Part shown: positions 4,526 to 11,363 of the stretch, piece by piece
How positions within the stretch are numbered: the first letter of the stretch is position 1
How the letters are laid out: each line of letters opens with the position of its first letter
Assembly: GCA_045593905.1 (NCBI GenBank)
Contig: JAZNXL010000068.1
Location: 1 to 17,991 of the forward strand
DNA length: 17,991 nt
DNA from: RGIG9041 sp045593905
GTDB lineage: Bacteria > Bacillota > Clostridia > Oscillospirales > QAKW01
Reading direction: 5' to 3'
Notes under the pieces: model-generated
Database searches by the model: none
Seen by the model: only the letters and a program-made list of their open reading frames with translations
What the model was told of the DNA's origin: nothing
Translations under genes and position numbers: made by a program

Positions 4526-5368
4526 CTAAAGTAAGTCTATAAGTTTTTCAAGCTCGCTTGTACTGCTGTAAAAAAGTTCAATTTTACCTGTGTTTTTAGC
4601 AGAGTGTTTAATTTTTACTTTGCAGCCTGTTTTGCGCATTGCGCGCTCTTCAAGTTCTTTTAAAGCAAGGGTTACCTCGGGGTCTTGCAAAGGCTTGTCC
4701 TTTTTAACGGTTTTCATGCGTTTTACAAGCTCTTCAGCGCCGCGAACTGACATTTCTTCACTGATTATTTTGTTTGCGCAAAGCATTATGTCGTCTGCGT
4801 TTTCAAGCGAAAGGAGTGCTCTTGCGTGGCCTTGTGTCAACTCCCCTGTTCTTAAGTAGTCAAGTGCCTGTTCGGGCAGTGCTAAAAGTCGCATTGTGTT
4901 TGCAACTGCGCTTCTTGATTTTGAAACCTTTTTAGCAACCTCTTCTTGTGTGAGCGAATATGTTTCCATAAGTCTTTTGTAGCCAAGCGCTTCTTCAAGG
5001 GGGTTTAAGTCCTCGCGCTGAAGGTTTTCTACAAGGCTTATTTCGGATATTTGCGCATCGGTATAATCTTTTACAATTACAGGTACAGTTTCAAGAGCTG
5101 CAAGCTTTGACGCTCTCCAACGGCGTTCGCCTGCAATAATTCTGTATCTGTCATTGTCAATTCTTGTTACAACTATTGGCGAAATTACGCCGTGAAGCTT
5201 AATTGACTCAGCAAGTTCATTAAGAGCATCTTGGTCAAAGTTGCGTCTTGGCTGATTTTTATCTGGCTCAATGTCTGAAATTCTTACCTCTGTCGCCGAT
5301 TTTTCGGCAATATCGAACGAGTTTTCTTCAAAAAGAGCATCAAGACCTTTTCCAAGTCCTTTTTTCAT
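4526..5368 (-). CDS. parB: ParB/Spo0J chromosome segregation protein (CTPase clamp)
   Basis: It loads at parS as a CTP-dependent sliding clamp, spreads, and recruits SMC and ParA to move origins apart. The N-terminus MKKGLGKGLDALFEEN is the classic ParB start. The CTP-binding motif GERRWR is at residues 80-85 and ENLQRE at 114-119. The helix-turn-helix at 139-160 carries KSRSAVANTMRLL, a ParB-type rather than Noc-type recognition helix. A short C-terminal domain ending in EKLIDLL is the expected dimer zipper. Its 280 residues match the family. It starts three bases after soj. Two perfect parS sites lie just upstream of soj. It shares origin and fold with the Noc gene in this window. Confidence 0.96.
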   Translation of the reverse strand: MKKGLGKGLDALFEENSFDIAEKSATEVRISDIEPDKNQPRRNFDQDALNELAESIKLHGVISPIVVTRIDNDRYRIIAGERRWRASKLAALETVPVIVKDYTDAQISEISLVENLQREDLNPLEEALGYKRLMETYSLTQEEVAKKVSKSRSAVANTMRLLALPEQALDYLRTGELTQGHARALLSLENADDIMLCANKIISEEMSVRGAEELVKRMKTVKKDKPLQDPEVTLALKELEERAMRKTGCKVKIKHSAKNTGKIELFYSSTSELEKLIDLL

Positions 5369-5371
5369 AAC

Positions 5372-6142
5372 CTATCTCCCCTCTTGATTTGCTAAAAATT
5401 CTTTAGCAAGTTCTCTATAAGTAAGAGCGCCTTTTGAATACCTGTCATAAGCTGACACAGGCATACCGTGGCTTGGCGCCTCGCAAAGTCTTACGTTACG
5501 CGGTATTACGTTTTTATAAACCTTGTCGCCAAAATACTTTTTAACCTCGTCTGCAACCTGCAGTGTAAGGTTAAGCCTTCCGTCGTACATAGTAAGTAAA
5601 ATACCCTCGAGAGTGAGCGAAGGGTTAATTCCCTTTTTAATTTGGCGCACTGTATTAATAAGCTTTGATACACCCTCGAGCGCAAAATACTCGGGTTGTA
5701 TTGGTATTAATATACTATTAGACGCCGCAAGCGCATTAAGAGTTAAAAGACCAAGCGACGGCGGGCAGTCTATAAATATATAATCGTAGAGATGTCTTAT
5801 TGTGTTTACCGCGTTTTTTAAGATGTATTCACGGCTTTCGCTTACTACAATTTCAATTTCAGCACCTGCAAGGTCAATATGTGAAGCAACAACGTCTACT
5901 CCGTCGTATTGCGAATGTATTATTGCCTGCTTAATGTCGGTTTTGTTTACAAGCACATCATATATTGTAGAAGAAGCCGATTTTTGTGTTATTCCAAAAC
6001 TTGAGGTGGCATTTGCTTGGCTATCCATATCTATTAAAAGCACTTTTTTGCCTGTTGCGGCAACTGCGCTTGCTAAATTTACAGCCGTTGTTGTTTTGCC
6101 AACTCCGCCTTTTTGGTTAGCTATAGAAATTATTTTTCCCAT
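5372..6142 (-). CDS. soj: ParA/Soj chromosome partitioning ATPase
   Basis: A Walker-type ATPase that binds DNA nonspecifically as an ATP dimer and is stimulated by ParB to drive origin segregation; in Bacillus it also controls DnaA. The deviant P-loop KGGVGKTTT lies at residues 10-18 with the signature lysine, IDMDSQANAT at about 37-46 is the switch I/A' region, and FIDCPPSLG near 123-131 is the Walker B. The 256-residue length is that of a chromosomal Soj with no N-terminal HTH. It is the first gene of the seven-gene string. The start ATG gives MGKIISIANQKGG, the standard family start, preceded by a modest GGAAGTGG ribosome site. Confidence 0.96.
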   Translation of the reverse strand: MGKIISIANQKGGVGKTTTAVNLASAVAATGKKVLLIDMDSQANATSSFGITQKSASSTIYDVLVNKTDIKQAIIHSQYDGVDVVASHIDLAGAEIEIVVSESREYILKNAVNTIRHLYDYIFIDCPPSLGLLTLNALAASNSILIPIQPEYFALEGVSKLINTVRQIKKGINPSLTLEGILLTMYDGRLNLTLQVADEVKKYFGDKVYKNVIPRNVRLCEAPSHGMPVSAYDRYSKGALTYRELAKEFLANQEGR

Positions 6143-6175
6143 TTTTCCACTTCCGTATTCTAAAAATGCTTCTTT

Positions 6176-6181
6176 ATTTTA
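6176..6181 (-). promoter_or_regulatory. Candidate -10 box for the soj operon
   Basis: TAAAAT on the minus strand lies 34 bases before the soj ATG. The expected -35 position reads only TTTATT-like sequence, so the promoter is weak by eye. It lies about 50 bp downstream of the first parS, a placement that would allow ParB to affect its activity. That is inference. Confidence 0.4.
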
Positions 6182-6233
6182 ACATATATTATTTAAAAAA
6201 TAAAGTGTTTAATAAAAATTAATAAAATTTTCA

Positions 6234-6249
6234 TGTTTCACGTGAAACA
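6234..6249. promoter_or_regulatory. parS site 1
   Basis: TGTTTCACGTGAAACA, a perfect copy of the consensus chromosomal parS palindrome bound by Spo0J/ParB. Its inner flank is CGTCA, making it one arm of a longer inverted repeat with site 2. Confidence 0.97.
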
Positions 6250-6279
6250 CGTCACATATGAAAGCGGGAACATATGGGG

Positions 6280-6307
6280 CCCCAACACGAACTGGAGAGT
6301 GTTGGGG
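6280..6307. other. Hairpin A between the parS sites
   Basis: CCCCAACAC (6280-6288) pairs perfectly with GTGTTGGGG (6299-6307) around a 10-nt loop. It is directly preceded by GGGG at 6276-6279, which gives a GGGGCCCC palindrome. No U-tract follows on the plus strand. Confidence 0.8.
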
Positions 6308-6314
6308 AAAAGGA

Positions 6315-6378
6315 AAAACAACCCCGGTAAGTGAAGGAGAGCGCGATAGCGCAATTTGGAACGATTAGGGGTTGTTTT
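6315..6378. other. Hairpin B between the parS sites
   Basis: AAAACAACCCC (6315-6325) pairs perfectly with GGGGTTGTTTT (6368-6378). Inside the 42-nt loop lies a second stem, GCGC-GATA-GCGC (6341-6352). Read on the minus strand the arm ends in a T-rich run, so it could act as a second terminator behind noc, or it could be part of a small RNA. Confidence 0.75.
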
Positions 6379-6382
6379 GACG

Positions 6383-6398
6383 TGTTTCACGTGAAACA
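6383..6398. promoter_or_regulatory. parS site 2
   Basis: A second perfect TGTTTCACGTGAAACA, 149 bp from site 1, in the gap just downstream of noc. Confidence 0.97.
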
Positions 6399-6401
6399 AA
6401 A

Positions 6402-6431
6402 GAAAAAAGACACCCGAAGGTGCCTTTTTTC
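6402..6431 (-). terminator. Rho-independent terminator of noc
   Basis: On the minus strand GGCACC-TTCG-GGTGTC is flanked by an A-run and followed by TTTTTTC. The stem is complete only in the minus-strand RNA, where one pair is G-U; on the plus strand that pair is an A-C mismatch. It begins about 10 bases after the noc stop. Confidence 0.9.
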
Positions 6432-6441
6432 TTTTAGGGGA

Positions 6442-7236
6442 TTAGGATGATTTGGGTATTTTGATTATATATTCAACAAACCCGTCTTTCTCATGCAGCT
6501 GAGTAGAGGGTTTGATACCCGACCGTTTAATAAGGTCAACCGCTTTGTTAAGCGTGTTTATAAAAATGCGCATATCCCCTACCTTGCAACTGCGTTGCGG
6601 TTTTTGGGGTTGTGGCTCTACAAGTGATGTCACAAGAGCCTCGGTTTGCGCTACGTTAAGCTTTTTTTCGATTATTTTATCAAGAGCAAAAAACAAGGTG
6701 TCACGGTTTGGTATGCGCAGCAGCTCTCTTGCATGGCGCTCGGTAAGTCCTGATGCAGTAATCATTGCTCTTGCGGTAACGGGAAGCCGTAACAATCTTA
6801 ACTTGTTAGAAATGGTAGATTGCTTTTTGCAAACCTTTTTGGCAATATCCGCTTGTGACATACCATATTCGTTTATAAGCATAAAGTAGCCTTCTGCCTC
6901 TTCAAAAAACGATAGCTGCTCTCTTTGTATGTTTTCAATAAGTGCTATGCTTGCGCAGTTTTTATCGTTTTTGTTGGTTATAATACAAGGCACAGACTTA
7001 AGTCCTGCAAGCTTTGAAGCGCGAAGCCGTCTCTCCCCTGCCACAAGCAAATACTCGTCGTCCTGGCGCGTTACAATAAGCGGCATTAAAACTCCGTTTT
7101 GCTTTATTGACTCGGCAAGTTCGTTTAGCGGCTTGTCCGCAAAAGCTTTGCGAGGCTGATATTTTGACGGTTTAATTTTATTTATCTCGATTGATGTAAC
7201 AACCGATTGCTGTTTTGTAAATAAAAATGGCATCAT
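6442..7236 (-). CDS. noc: Noc-type nucleoid occlusion protein (ParB family)
   Basis: Noc binds dispersed Noc sites and the membrane to keep FtsZ rings off the nucleoid. The ParB-like N-domain has the CTP-binding GERRLR at residues 67-72 and ENIQRE at 101-106. The helix-turn-helix at 126-147 carries KKQSTISNKLRLL, matching the Noc recognition helix (QSTI) rather than ParB (SRSAV in the parB gene here). The protein has 264 residues; its N-terminus, MMPFLFTKQQS, is shorter than the amphipathic segment of Bacillus Noc, but M-P-F-L-F could still insert in a membrane. A second ATG at 7233 has better spacing to GAGG. It has its own promoter and terminator. A paralogous ParB is the alternative; position and helix favour Noc. 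Confidence 0.87.
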   Translation of the reverse strand: MMPFLFTKQQSVVTSIEINKIKPSKYQPRKAFADKPLNELAESIKQNGVLMPLIVTRQDDEYLLVAGERRLRASKLAGLKSVPCIITNKNDKNCASIALIENIQREQLSFFEEAEGYFMLINEYGMSQADIAKKVCKKQSTISNKLRLLRLPVTARAMITASGLTERHARELLRIPNRDTLFFALDKIIEKKLNVAQTEALVTSLVEPQPQKPQRSCKVGDMRIFINTLNKAVDLIKRSGIKPSTQLHEKDGFVEYIIKIPKSS

Positions 7237-7256
7237 CTAACCTCTTTCTTGGTTAA

Positions 7257-7285
7257 ATGATACCATAAATGGAAAATAATGTCAA
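7257..7285 (-). promoter_or_regulatory. SigA-type promoter of noc
   Basis: TTGACA (7285-7280), a 17-bp spacer and TATCAT (7262-7257) on the minus strand, within the 62-bp rsmG-noc gap. The leader just after it contains TAACC/GGTTA arms around the ribosome site, a small inverted repeat that could hinder or regulate translation. Confidence 0.8.
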
Positions 7286-7298
7286 TTAAAACAATTCG

Positions 7299-8018
7299 TC
7301 ATTTTGCGAACGCTTTCGACAAAGCTTTTGACGAGCGCGGATAGATTGGATGAGTCGGCTTTACTTTTCTTATAACAACAAGAGTACGTGAGCCTGCATC
7401 TTCGGGCAATTGGTATGTAATAACGTCTTCAATTTCTGCCGAAAGCTTTGCAATATGCTCTTTTGCGGCTTGGATTTCGCCGTCGTCGTTGCCCTTGTAT
7501 GCTAAAAACACACCGCCCACTTTAACAAACGGCAAGCAAAGCTCGCAAAGAAGCGGAAGATAAGCAACTGCGCGTGATATTGCAATATCAAAGCTGTCGC
7601 GGTACTGCTTTTGTCTTGCTGCATCTTCGGCGCGGGCGTGCAAGGTGGTAATTTTATCAAGGCCTAACTCGTTTATAGTGCCGTCTAAAAAAGTAAGGCG
7701 TTTTTTAAGTGAGTCTAAAAGGGTAAAATCAAGAGTTTTATCTGAAAGCTTTAAAGGCATTGACGGAAAACCGCCGCCGCAGCCAATATCTATGATTTTA
7801 CTCCCCTCTTTAAAATAACCAAACTTTTTAGGGAAAATACTGTCGTAATAATGCTTTATCATTATATCGTGAGGCTCTTTTATAGCGGTCAAATTAAGCG
7901 TTTTCGCAGTATTTATAAATATGTTGGAAAAATTATTAATGTTTTGCTCAAAATCGCTGTCAAGCGCAATATTTTGGTCATTTAATAAACTGATTAGTGA
8001 TTTAATCTCGTTTGTCAT
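7299..8018 (-). CDS. rsmG: 16S rRNA (guanine-N7) methyltransferase RsmG
   Basis: RsmG (GidB) uses SAM to methylate G527 of 16S rRNA near the decoding site; loss in other bacteria gives low-level streptomycin resistance. The SAM motif IDIGCGGGFPSMPLKL lies at about 75-90, followed by DSLKKRLTFL, HARAEDAA, SRAVAYLPLL and YKG, the standard succession. The 239-residue length is normal. The C-terminal tail, YPRSSKALSKAFAK, departs from the usual lysine/proline-rich ending. The ATG lies 17 bp inside the end of mnmG, with AGGAG ten bases upstream. This coupling with mnmG is the classical order. Confidence 0.95.
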   Translation of the reverse strand: MTNEIKSLISLLNDQNIALDSDFEQNINNFSNIFINTAKTLNLTAIKEPHDIMIKHYYDSIFPKKFGYFKEGSKIIDIGCGGGFPSMPLKLSDKTLDFTLLDSLKKRLTFLDGTINELGLDKITTLHARAEDAARQKQYRDSFDIAISRAVAYLPLLCELCLPFVKVGGVFLAYKGNDDGEIQAAKEHIAKLSAEIEDVITYQLPEDAGSRTLVVIRKVKPTHPIYPRSSKALSKAFAK

Positions 8019-9891
8019 TATTTAATTTCTCCTGTTCAAGATAAATCATTAAAACGCTGATGTCGGCGGGGCTGACGCCCGAAATTCTACTTGCTTGGCC
8101 AAGGCTTACCGGCTTTATTTCGTTAAGCTTTTGTCTTGCTTCGAGTCGAAGGCCTAAAACGTTGCTATAATCAATGTTGGCGGGCAGTTTTTTGTTCTCA
8201 AGCCGCTCAAATTCCTTTGCGGCGGCAAGCTGTTTTTCGATATAACCCTTGTATTTTATAGAGATTTCAACCTGATTTACTACTGCTTTGTCAAGGATGG
8301 GGCGCTCGGGGTCGGCGCACTCGGTATCACAGTAGCTTATTTGTGGGCGTGAAAGTAAATCGTAAACCGAGCAACCGCTTTTTAGCGTTGCTGTTTCACG
8401 TTTAACTAAAACATCTTGCATTTGTTGGTTGTTTGGCGATACGTTAACGTGGCGTAAACGCTCGGTTTCAGTCTCTATTTGAGCCTTTTTATTAAGGAAT
8501 TTTTGGTATCTTTGTTCGCTGATAAGACCAAGCTCATAGCCCTTTGGTGTAAGTCTTAAATCGGCATTATCCTGGCGTAAAATGAGTCGGTATTCGCTGC
8601 GTGAGGTCATCATTCTGTACGGCTCGGGAGTGCCTTTTGTAGTTAAATCGTCAATAAGAGTTCCTATATAGCTTGATGCTCTGTCGAGTATAAAAGCATC
8701 TTTATTTTGCATTTTTCTTGCAGCATTAATTCCGGCAATTAGTCCTTGAGCGGCGGCCTCTTCGTAACCGGAAGAACCGTTAAACTGTCCTGCTCCGTAA
8801 AGTCCCGAGATATTTTTAAACTCGAGTGTGGGATAAAGCGCAAGCGGGTCTACACAGTCGTATTCAATGGCATAAGCAACACGCATAACCTTAGCATTTT
8901 CAAGGCCTTTAATGGTTTTTATAAACTCGCGCTGAACATATTCAGGAAGTGACGAAGAAAGCCCTTGAAGGTACATTTCTTCGGTGTCAAGACCGCATGG
9001 CTCAATAAAAAGCTGATGCGAGGTCTTATCGGCAAAACGCATTACTTTGTCCTCGATACTCGGACAGTATCGAGGTCCGACACCTTTTATCATACCGCTG
9101 TAAAGGGGCGATAAATGAATGTTATCTTTTATTACCTGATGCGTTTTTTCGTTAGTGTGAGTAAGGTGGCAAACAACCTGATTTTCGCCTATGTAATCGT
9201 TCTCGAACGAAAACGGGATAATTTCGTCGTCGCCGCATTGTGCCTCAAGACCTGTAAAGTCGATACTGCGCTTGTTAATTCTTGCGGGGGTACCTGTTTT
9301 AAAGCGGCGAAGGGGTACGCCAAGCTCTAAAAGCTTTTGCGAAAGCTCGTTTGCGGCAAACATGCCGTCAGGTCCGCTTGAATACTTGTTATCACCTATT
9401 ATAATTTCGCCTTTTAAAAAGGTTCCGCTTGCAATAATTACCGCTTTTGCGCCATAAGTAGCGCCAAGGTGGGTTTTAACGCCTGTAACAGAGCCGTTTT
9501 CTACAAAAACATCTACAATTTCAGCTTGAATAAGGTCAACACCGTCCTGGAGCTCAAGAATATGCTTCATATACTCTTGATACTTGCGTCTGTCTGACTG
9601 CACACGCAGAGAGTGAACGGCAGGACCTTTGCCGCGGTTGAGCATACGGCTTTGTAAAAAGGTAGCATCAGCCGCCTTGCCCATCTGACCGCCGAGCGCA
9701 TCAATTTCGCAAACAAGGTGGCCCTTTGCAGTACCGCCTATTGAGGGGTTGCAGGGCATATTGCCAACGGCATCAAGGTTAATTGTAAAAATTGCAGTTT
9801 TACAACCAAGGCGCGCCGAGGCCAGCGCTGCCTCGATTCCTGCATGGCCGGCGCCGATTATTATAACGTCATAATCACAAATATGATACAT
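8002..9891 (-). CDS. mnmG: tRNA uridine 5-carboxymethylaminomethyl modification enzyme MnmG
   Basis: MnmG (GidA) is an FAD enzyme that, with MnmE, modifies U34 of tRNAs such as Leu(UAA), Lys, Glu and Gln; all four have genes in this window. The N-terminal dinucleotide motif is GAGHAG (residues 13-18). CNPSIGGTAKGHLV at 47-60 and LNRGKGPAVHSLRVQSDR near 84-101 are MnmG signatures, and the C-terminal helical domain is complete. I choose the ATG at 9891 (MYHICDYDVIIIGAGHAG), because GGTGA lies five bases ahead and the family starts here. A longer reading would use GTG at 9900, part of that same ribosome site, and add three residues. mnmE is not upstream, which is unusual for this locus. Confidence 0.96.
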   Translation of the reverse strand: MYHICDYDVIIIGAGHAGIEAALASARLGCKTAIFTINLDAVGNMPCNPSIGGTAKGHLVCEIDALGGQMGKAADATFLQSRMLNRGKGPAVHSLRVQSDRRKYQEYMKHILELQDGVDLIQAEIVDVFVENGSVTGVKTHLGATYGAKAVIIASGTFLKGEIIIGDNKYSSGPDGMFAANELSQKLLELGVPLRRFKTGTPARINKRSIDFTGLEAQCGDDEIIPFSFENDYIGENQVVCHLTHTNEKTHQVIKDNIHLSPLYSGMIKGVGPRYCPSIEDKVMRFADKTSHQLFIEPCGLDTEEMYLQGLSSSLPEYVQREFIKTIKGLENAKVMRVAYAIEYDCVDPLALYPTLEFKNISGLYGAGQFNGSSGYEEAAAQGLIAGINAARKMQNKDAFILDRASSYIGTLIDDLTTKGTPEPYRMMTSRSEYRLILRQDNADLRLTPKGYELGLISEQRYQKFLNKKAQIETETERLRHVNVSPNNQQMQDVLVKRETATLKSGCSVYDLLSRPQISYCDTECADPERPILDKAVVNQVEISIKYKGYIEKQLAAAKEFERLENKKLPANIDYSNVLGLRLEARQKLNEIKPVSLGQASRISGVSPADISVLMIYLEQEKLNNDKRD

Positions 9892-9929
9892 AAAATTCAC
9901 CGTTTATTATATAGTCTTTCTAACAAAAA

Positions 9930-9958
9930 ATCATATCACGCAATATGTTTTATGTCAA
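9930..9958 (-). promoter_or_regulatory. SigA-type promoter of mnmG-rsmG
   Basis: TTGACA (9958-9953), an exact 17-bp spacer and TATGAT (9935-9930) on the minus strand, giving a leader of about 32 bases to the mnmG ATG. It lies just beyond the terminator of the 3D gene, so mnmG starts a new transcription unit. Confidence 0.85.
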
Positions 9959-9967
9959 ATAATAAAT

Positions 9968-9997
9968 AAAAAAGGGCATCGTTGATGCCCTTTTTTT
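9968..9997 (-). terminator. Rho-independent terminator of the 3D-domain gene
   Basis: On the minus strand GGGCATC-AAC-GATGCCC (9990-9974) is flanked by an A-run that includes the stop codon and followed by a T-run. It ends transcription immediately after the gene and insulates the mnmG promoter. Confidence 0.92.
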
Positions 9998-11006
9998 ACT
10001 CTAAAATATATACGTTAACTGTACGTCTGCCAAATGCTCTGCATTCGGATGCGCTTTCAACAAACAGGTCAATTTTATTACCCTTGATTGCACTGCCTGT
10101 ATCGCCTGCAACTGCCTCGCCGTAAATATATTTACCGTCAGCTGATTCGATATAAAGCTTGGTGCCAAGCGGTATTACCTTTGGGTCAACGGCAACAATT
10201 CCGCGCGCGGTAGGCTTGCCAAGGCAGGTGGTGTTACCGCCGTCGTTACCATAGGTATAAGCCGAAGCTTTCATGGCGATTACCTGCTTATAAACAGTGG
10301 GTGTGCTTGCTGTTTTTAAAAATGACGACTTGATTTTTGTACCTACTCTTATAACCTTTGTAACAGGCTCACTTTTAACCTCGGTTTTAAGTAAAACACG
10401 CTCGGTTTCTTTGCCGTCGATATAGGTTACTTGATAGGTGTGCTCGGTTTTACCGTTTACACCCTCGGTTACAACCTCGCTCTGACCTTCGTAAAGGTCG
10501 TTTGTTTTAATTTTTTCGGTTGAATATTTAACCGTTTCGGTCTCGGTTACTGTTGCAACCTTAACGCGATTAATTACAACTTGTGAGTCGCCTTCTAAGG
10601 TTTGGTCAAGTGCGGGCGAAATAATATCAGCCTCGCTGTACTCAATACCACCCTTTTCAAGTGCGCTCTTTACACTGCCTTTATATGCCTTGAATGTTAC
10701 CTGCTCGCCATCGGCGGTAACTGTAACATAAATGGCTGTTTTAACATAAACGTTGTTGTCTTTTACTTTTACGCTGTCGCCGTTTTTTACGGTAACACCG
10801 GCTTTTTTGAGCCAAAGCTCACTGTCGTCTGAAAGCGTTTGCAGGGTATAAACCTGTTCACCGTCAACGTATACTGCAACATCGTTACGCTGTATTATCA
10901 TAATTGACATAAGCATTACGAGTGTTACAACGCTTGAAACAATGGCAATTATCGTTTTACTTGCCTTAAATGCTAACAAGCGCTTAATACTGTTAAACAT
11001 ATTCAT
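9996..11006 (-). CDS. YabE-like cell-wall protein: DUF348 x2, G5, 3D domain
   Basis: A membrane-anchored or secreted peptidoglycan-active protein of the YabE/Rpf2-like group. The N-terminus has one hydrophobic segment (about 18-38). Two DUF348 units follow at about 41-83 and 91-138, with VYVDGEQV and VTVTADGEQV starts, then a G5 domain at about 149-222 and a C-terminal 3D domain at about 245-335. The three aspartates of the 3D domain are D274 (VAVDPKVIPLG), D302 (AGDTG) and D313 (KIDLFV), the catalytic triad known from MltA-type lytic transglycosylases. The ATG at 11006 is preceded by AAAAAGGAG with 5-base spacing. It has its own promoter and terminator and is divergent from the SLH gene. Exact bond cleaved: unknown. 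Confidence 0.9.
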   Translation of the reverse strand: MNMFNSIKRLLAFKASKTIIAIVSSVVTLVMLMSIMIIQRNDVAVYVDGEQVYTLQTLSDDSELWLKKAGVTVKNGDSVKVKDNNVYVKTAIYVTVTADGEQVTFKAYKGSVKSALEKGGIEYSEADIISPALDQTLEGDSQVVINRVKVATVTETETVKYSTEKIKTNDLYEGQSEVVTEGVNGKTEHTYQVTYIDGKETERVLLKTEVKSEPVTKVIRVGTKIKSSFLKTASTPTVYKQVIAMKASAYTYGNDGGNTTCLGKPTARGIVAVDPKVIPLGTKLYIESADGKYIYGEAVAGDTGSAIKGNKIDLFVESASECRAFGRRTVNVYILE

Positions 11007-11067
11007 AACTACTCCTTTTTGGTTAAGCTTTCGTAAAAATTACAATTCGATTACAAAACCGTAACAC

Positions 11068-11096
11068 ATTTTAACCGAAATTTTTTAAAAAGTCAA
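11068..11096 (-). promoter_or_regulatory. SigA-type promoter of the 3D-domain gene
   Basis: TTGACT (11096-11091), 17 bp, and TAAAAT (11073-11068) on the minus strand, about 60 bases before the ATG. Confidence 0.75.
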
Positions 11097-11289
11097 GTTT
11101 TTTTAAAAAACGGTTACATTTCACCATTAATTTTATACAAAACTACCATTAAATATTCCCTGTAGAAAATTTTGAAAAAACTTTGTTAACAATTAACAAA
11201 AAAACACCAAAATAAGCACCTAAAATGATAAAAAAACCGCGCAAAAAGATAAAACAAAGTGCAAAACAAAAAATATAAAAATATATGTA

Positions 11290-11318
11290 TTGACTAATAA
11301 ATTTTTTATATTTATAAT
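11290..11318 (+). promoter_or_regulatory. SigA-type promoter of the SLH protein gene
   Basis: TTGACT (11290-11295), an exact 17-bp spacer and a perfect TATAAT (11313-11318). The leader is about 40 bases and ends with AAGGAG (11350-11355), eight bases before the ATG. It looks like a strong constitutive unit, as expected for an abundant surface protein. Confidence 0.85.
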
Positions 11319-11363
11319 AAAAATGAATATTTATATATATTAACCATTTAAGGAGTGTAGATA

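Larger units (their letters stand above)
6234..6398. repeat. parS-bracketed inverted-repeat cassette
   Basis: The two parS sites plus their inner five bases (CGTCA at 6250-6254, TGACG at 6378-6382) form a perfect 21-bp inverted repeat bounding 6234-6398. The 123 bp in between hold two strong hairpins. No ORF or tRNA is inside. Confidence 0.85.
6143..6441. other. soj-noc intergenic region
   Basis: This 299-bp stretch holds no gene. From the soj side it contains a candidate soj promoter, a first parS, two hairpins, a second parS and the noc terminator. Both flanking genes point to the minus strand. The base composition changes sharply inside it: the 90 bp next to soj are very AT-rich, while the part between the parS sites is GC-rich and palindromic. 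Confidence 0.85.
11007..11363. other. Divergent intergenic region, AT-rich
   Basis: These 357 bp carry the two divergent promoters at either end and nothing I can call a gene. The middle (about 11100-11285) is poly-A/T-rich with a TTGTTAACAA palindrome at 11183-11192. It could hold regulator sites, but none is recognisable. Confidence 0.8.

Noticed and set aside
6234..6398. CRISPR-like or insertion-sequence reading of the repeats
   Set aside because: There are only two copies, inverted rather than direct, with no transposase or spacer series and no visible target-site duplication.
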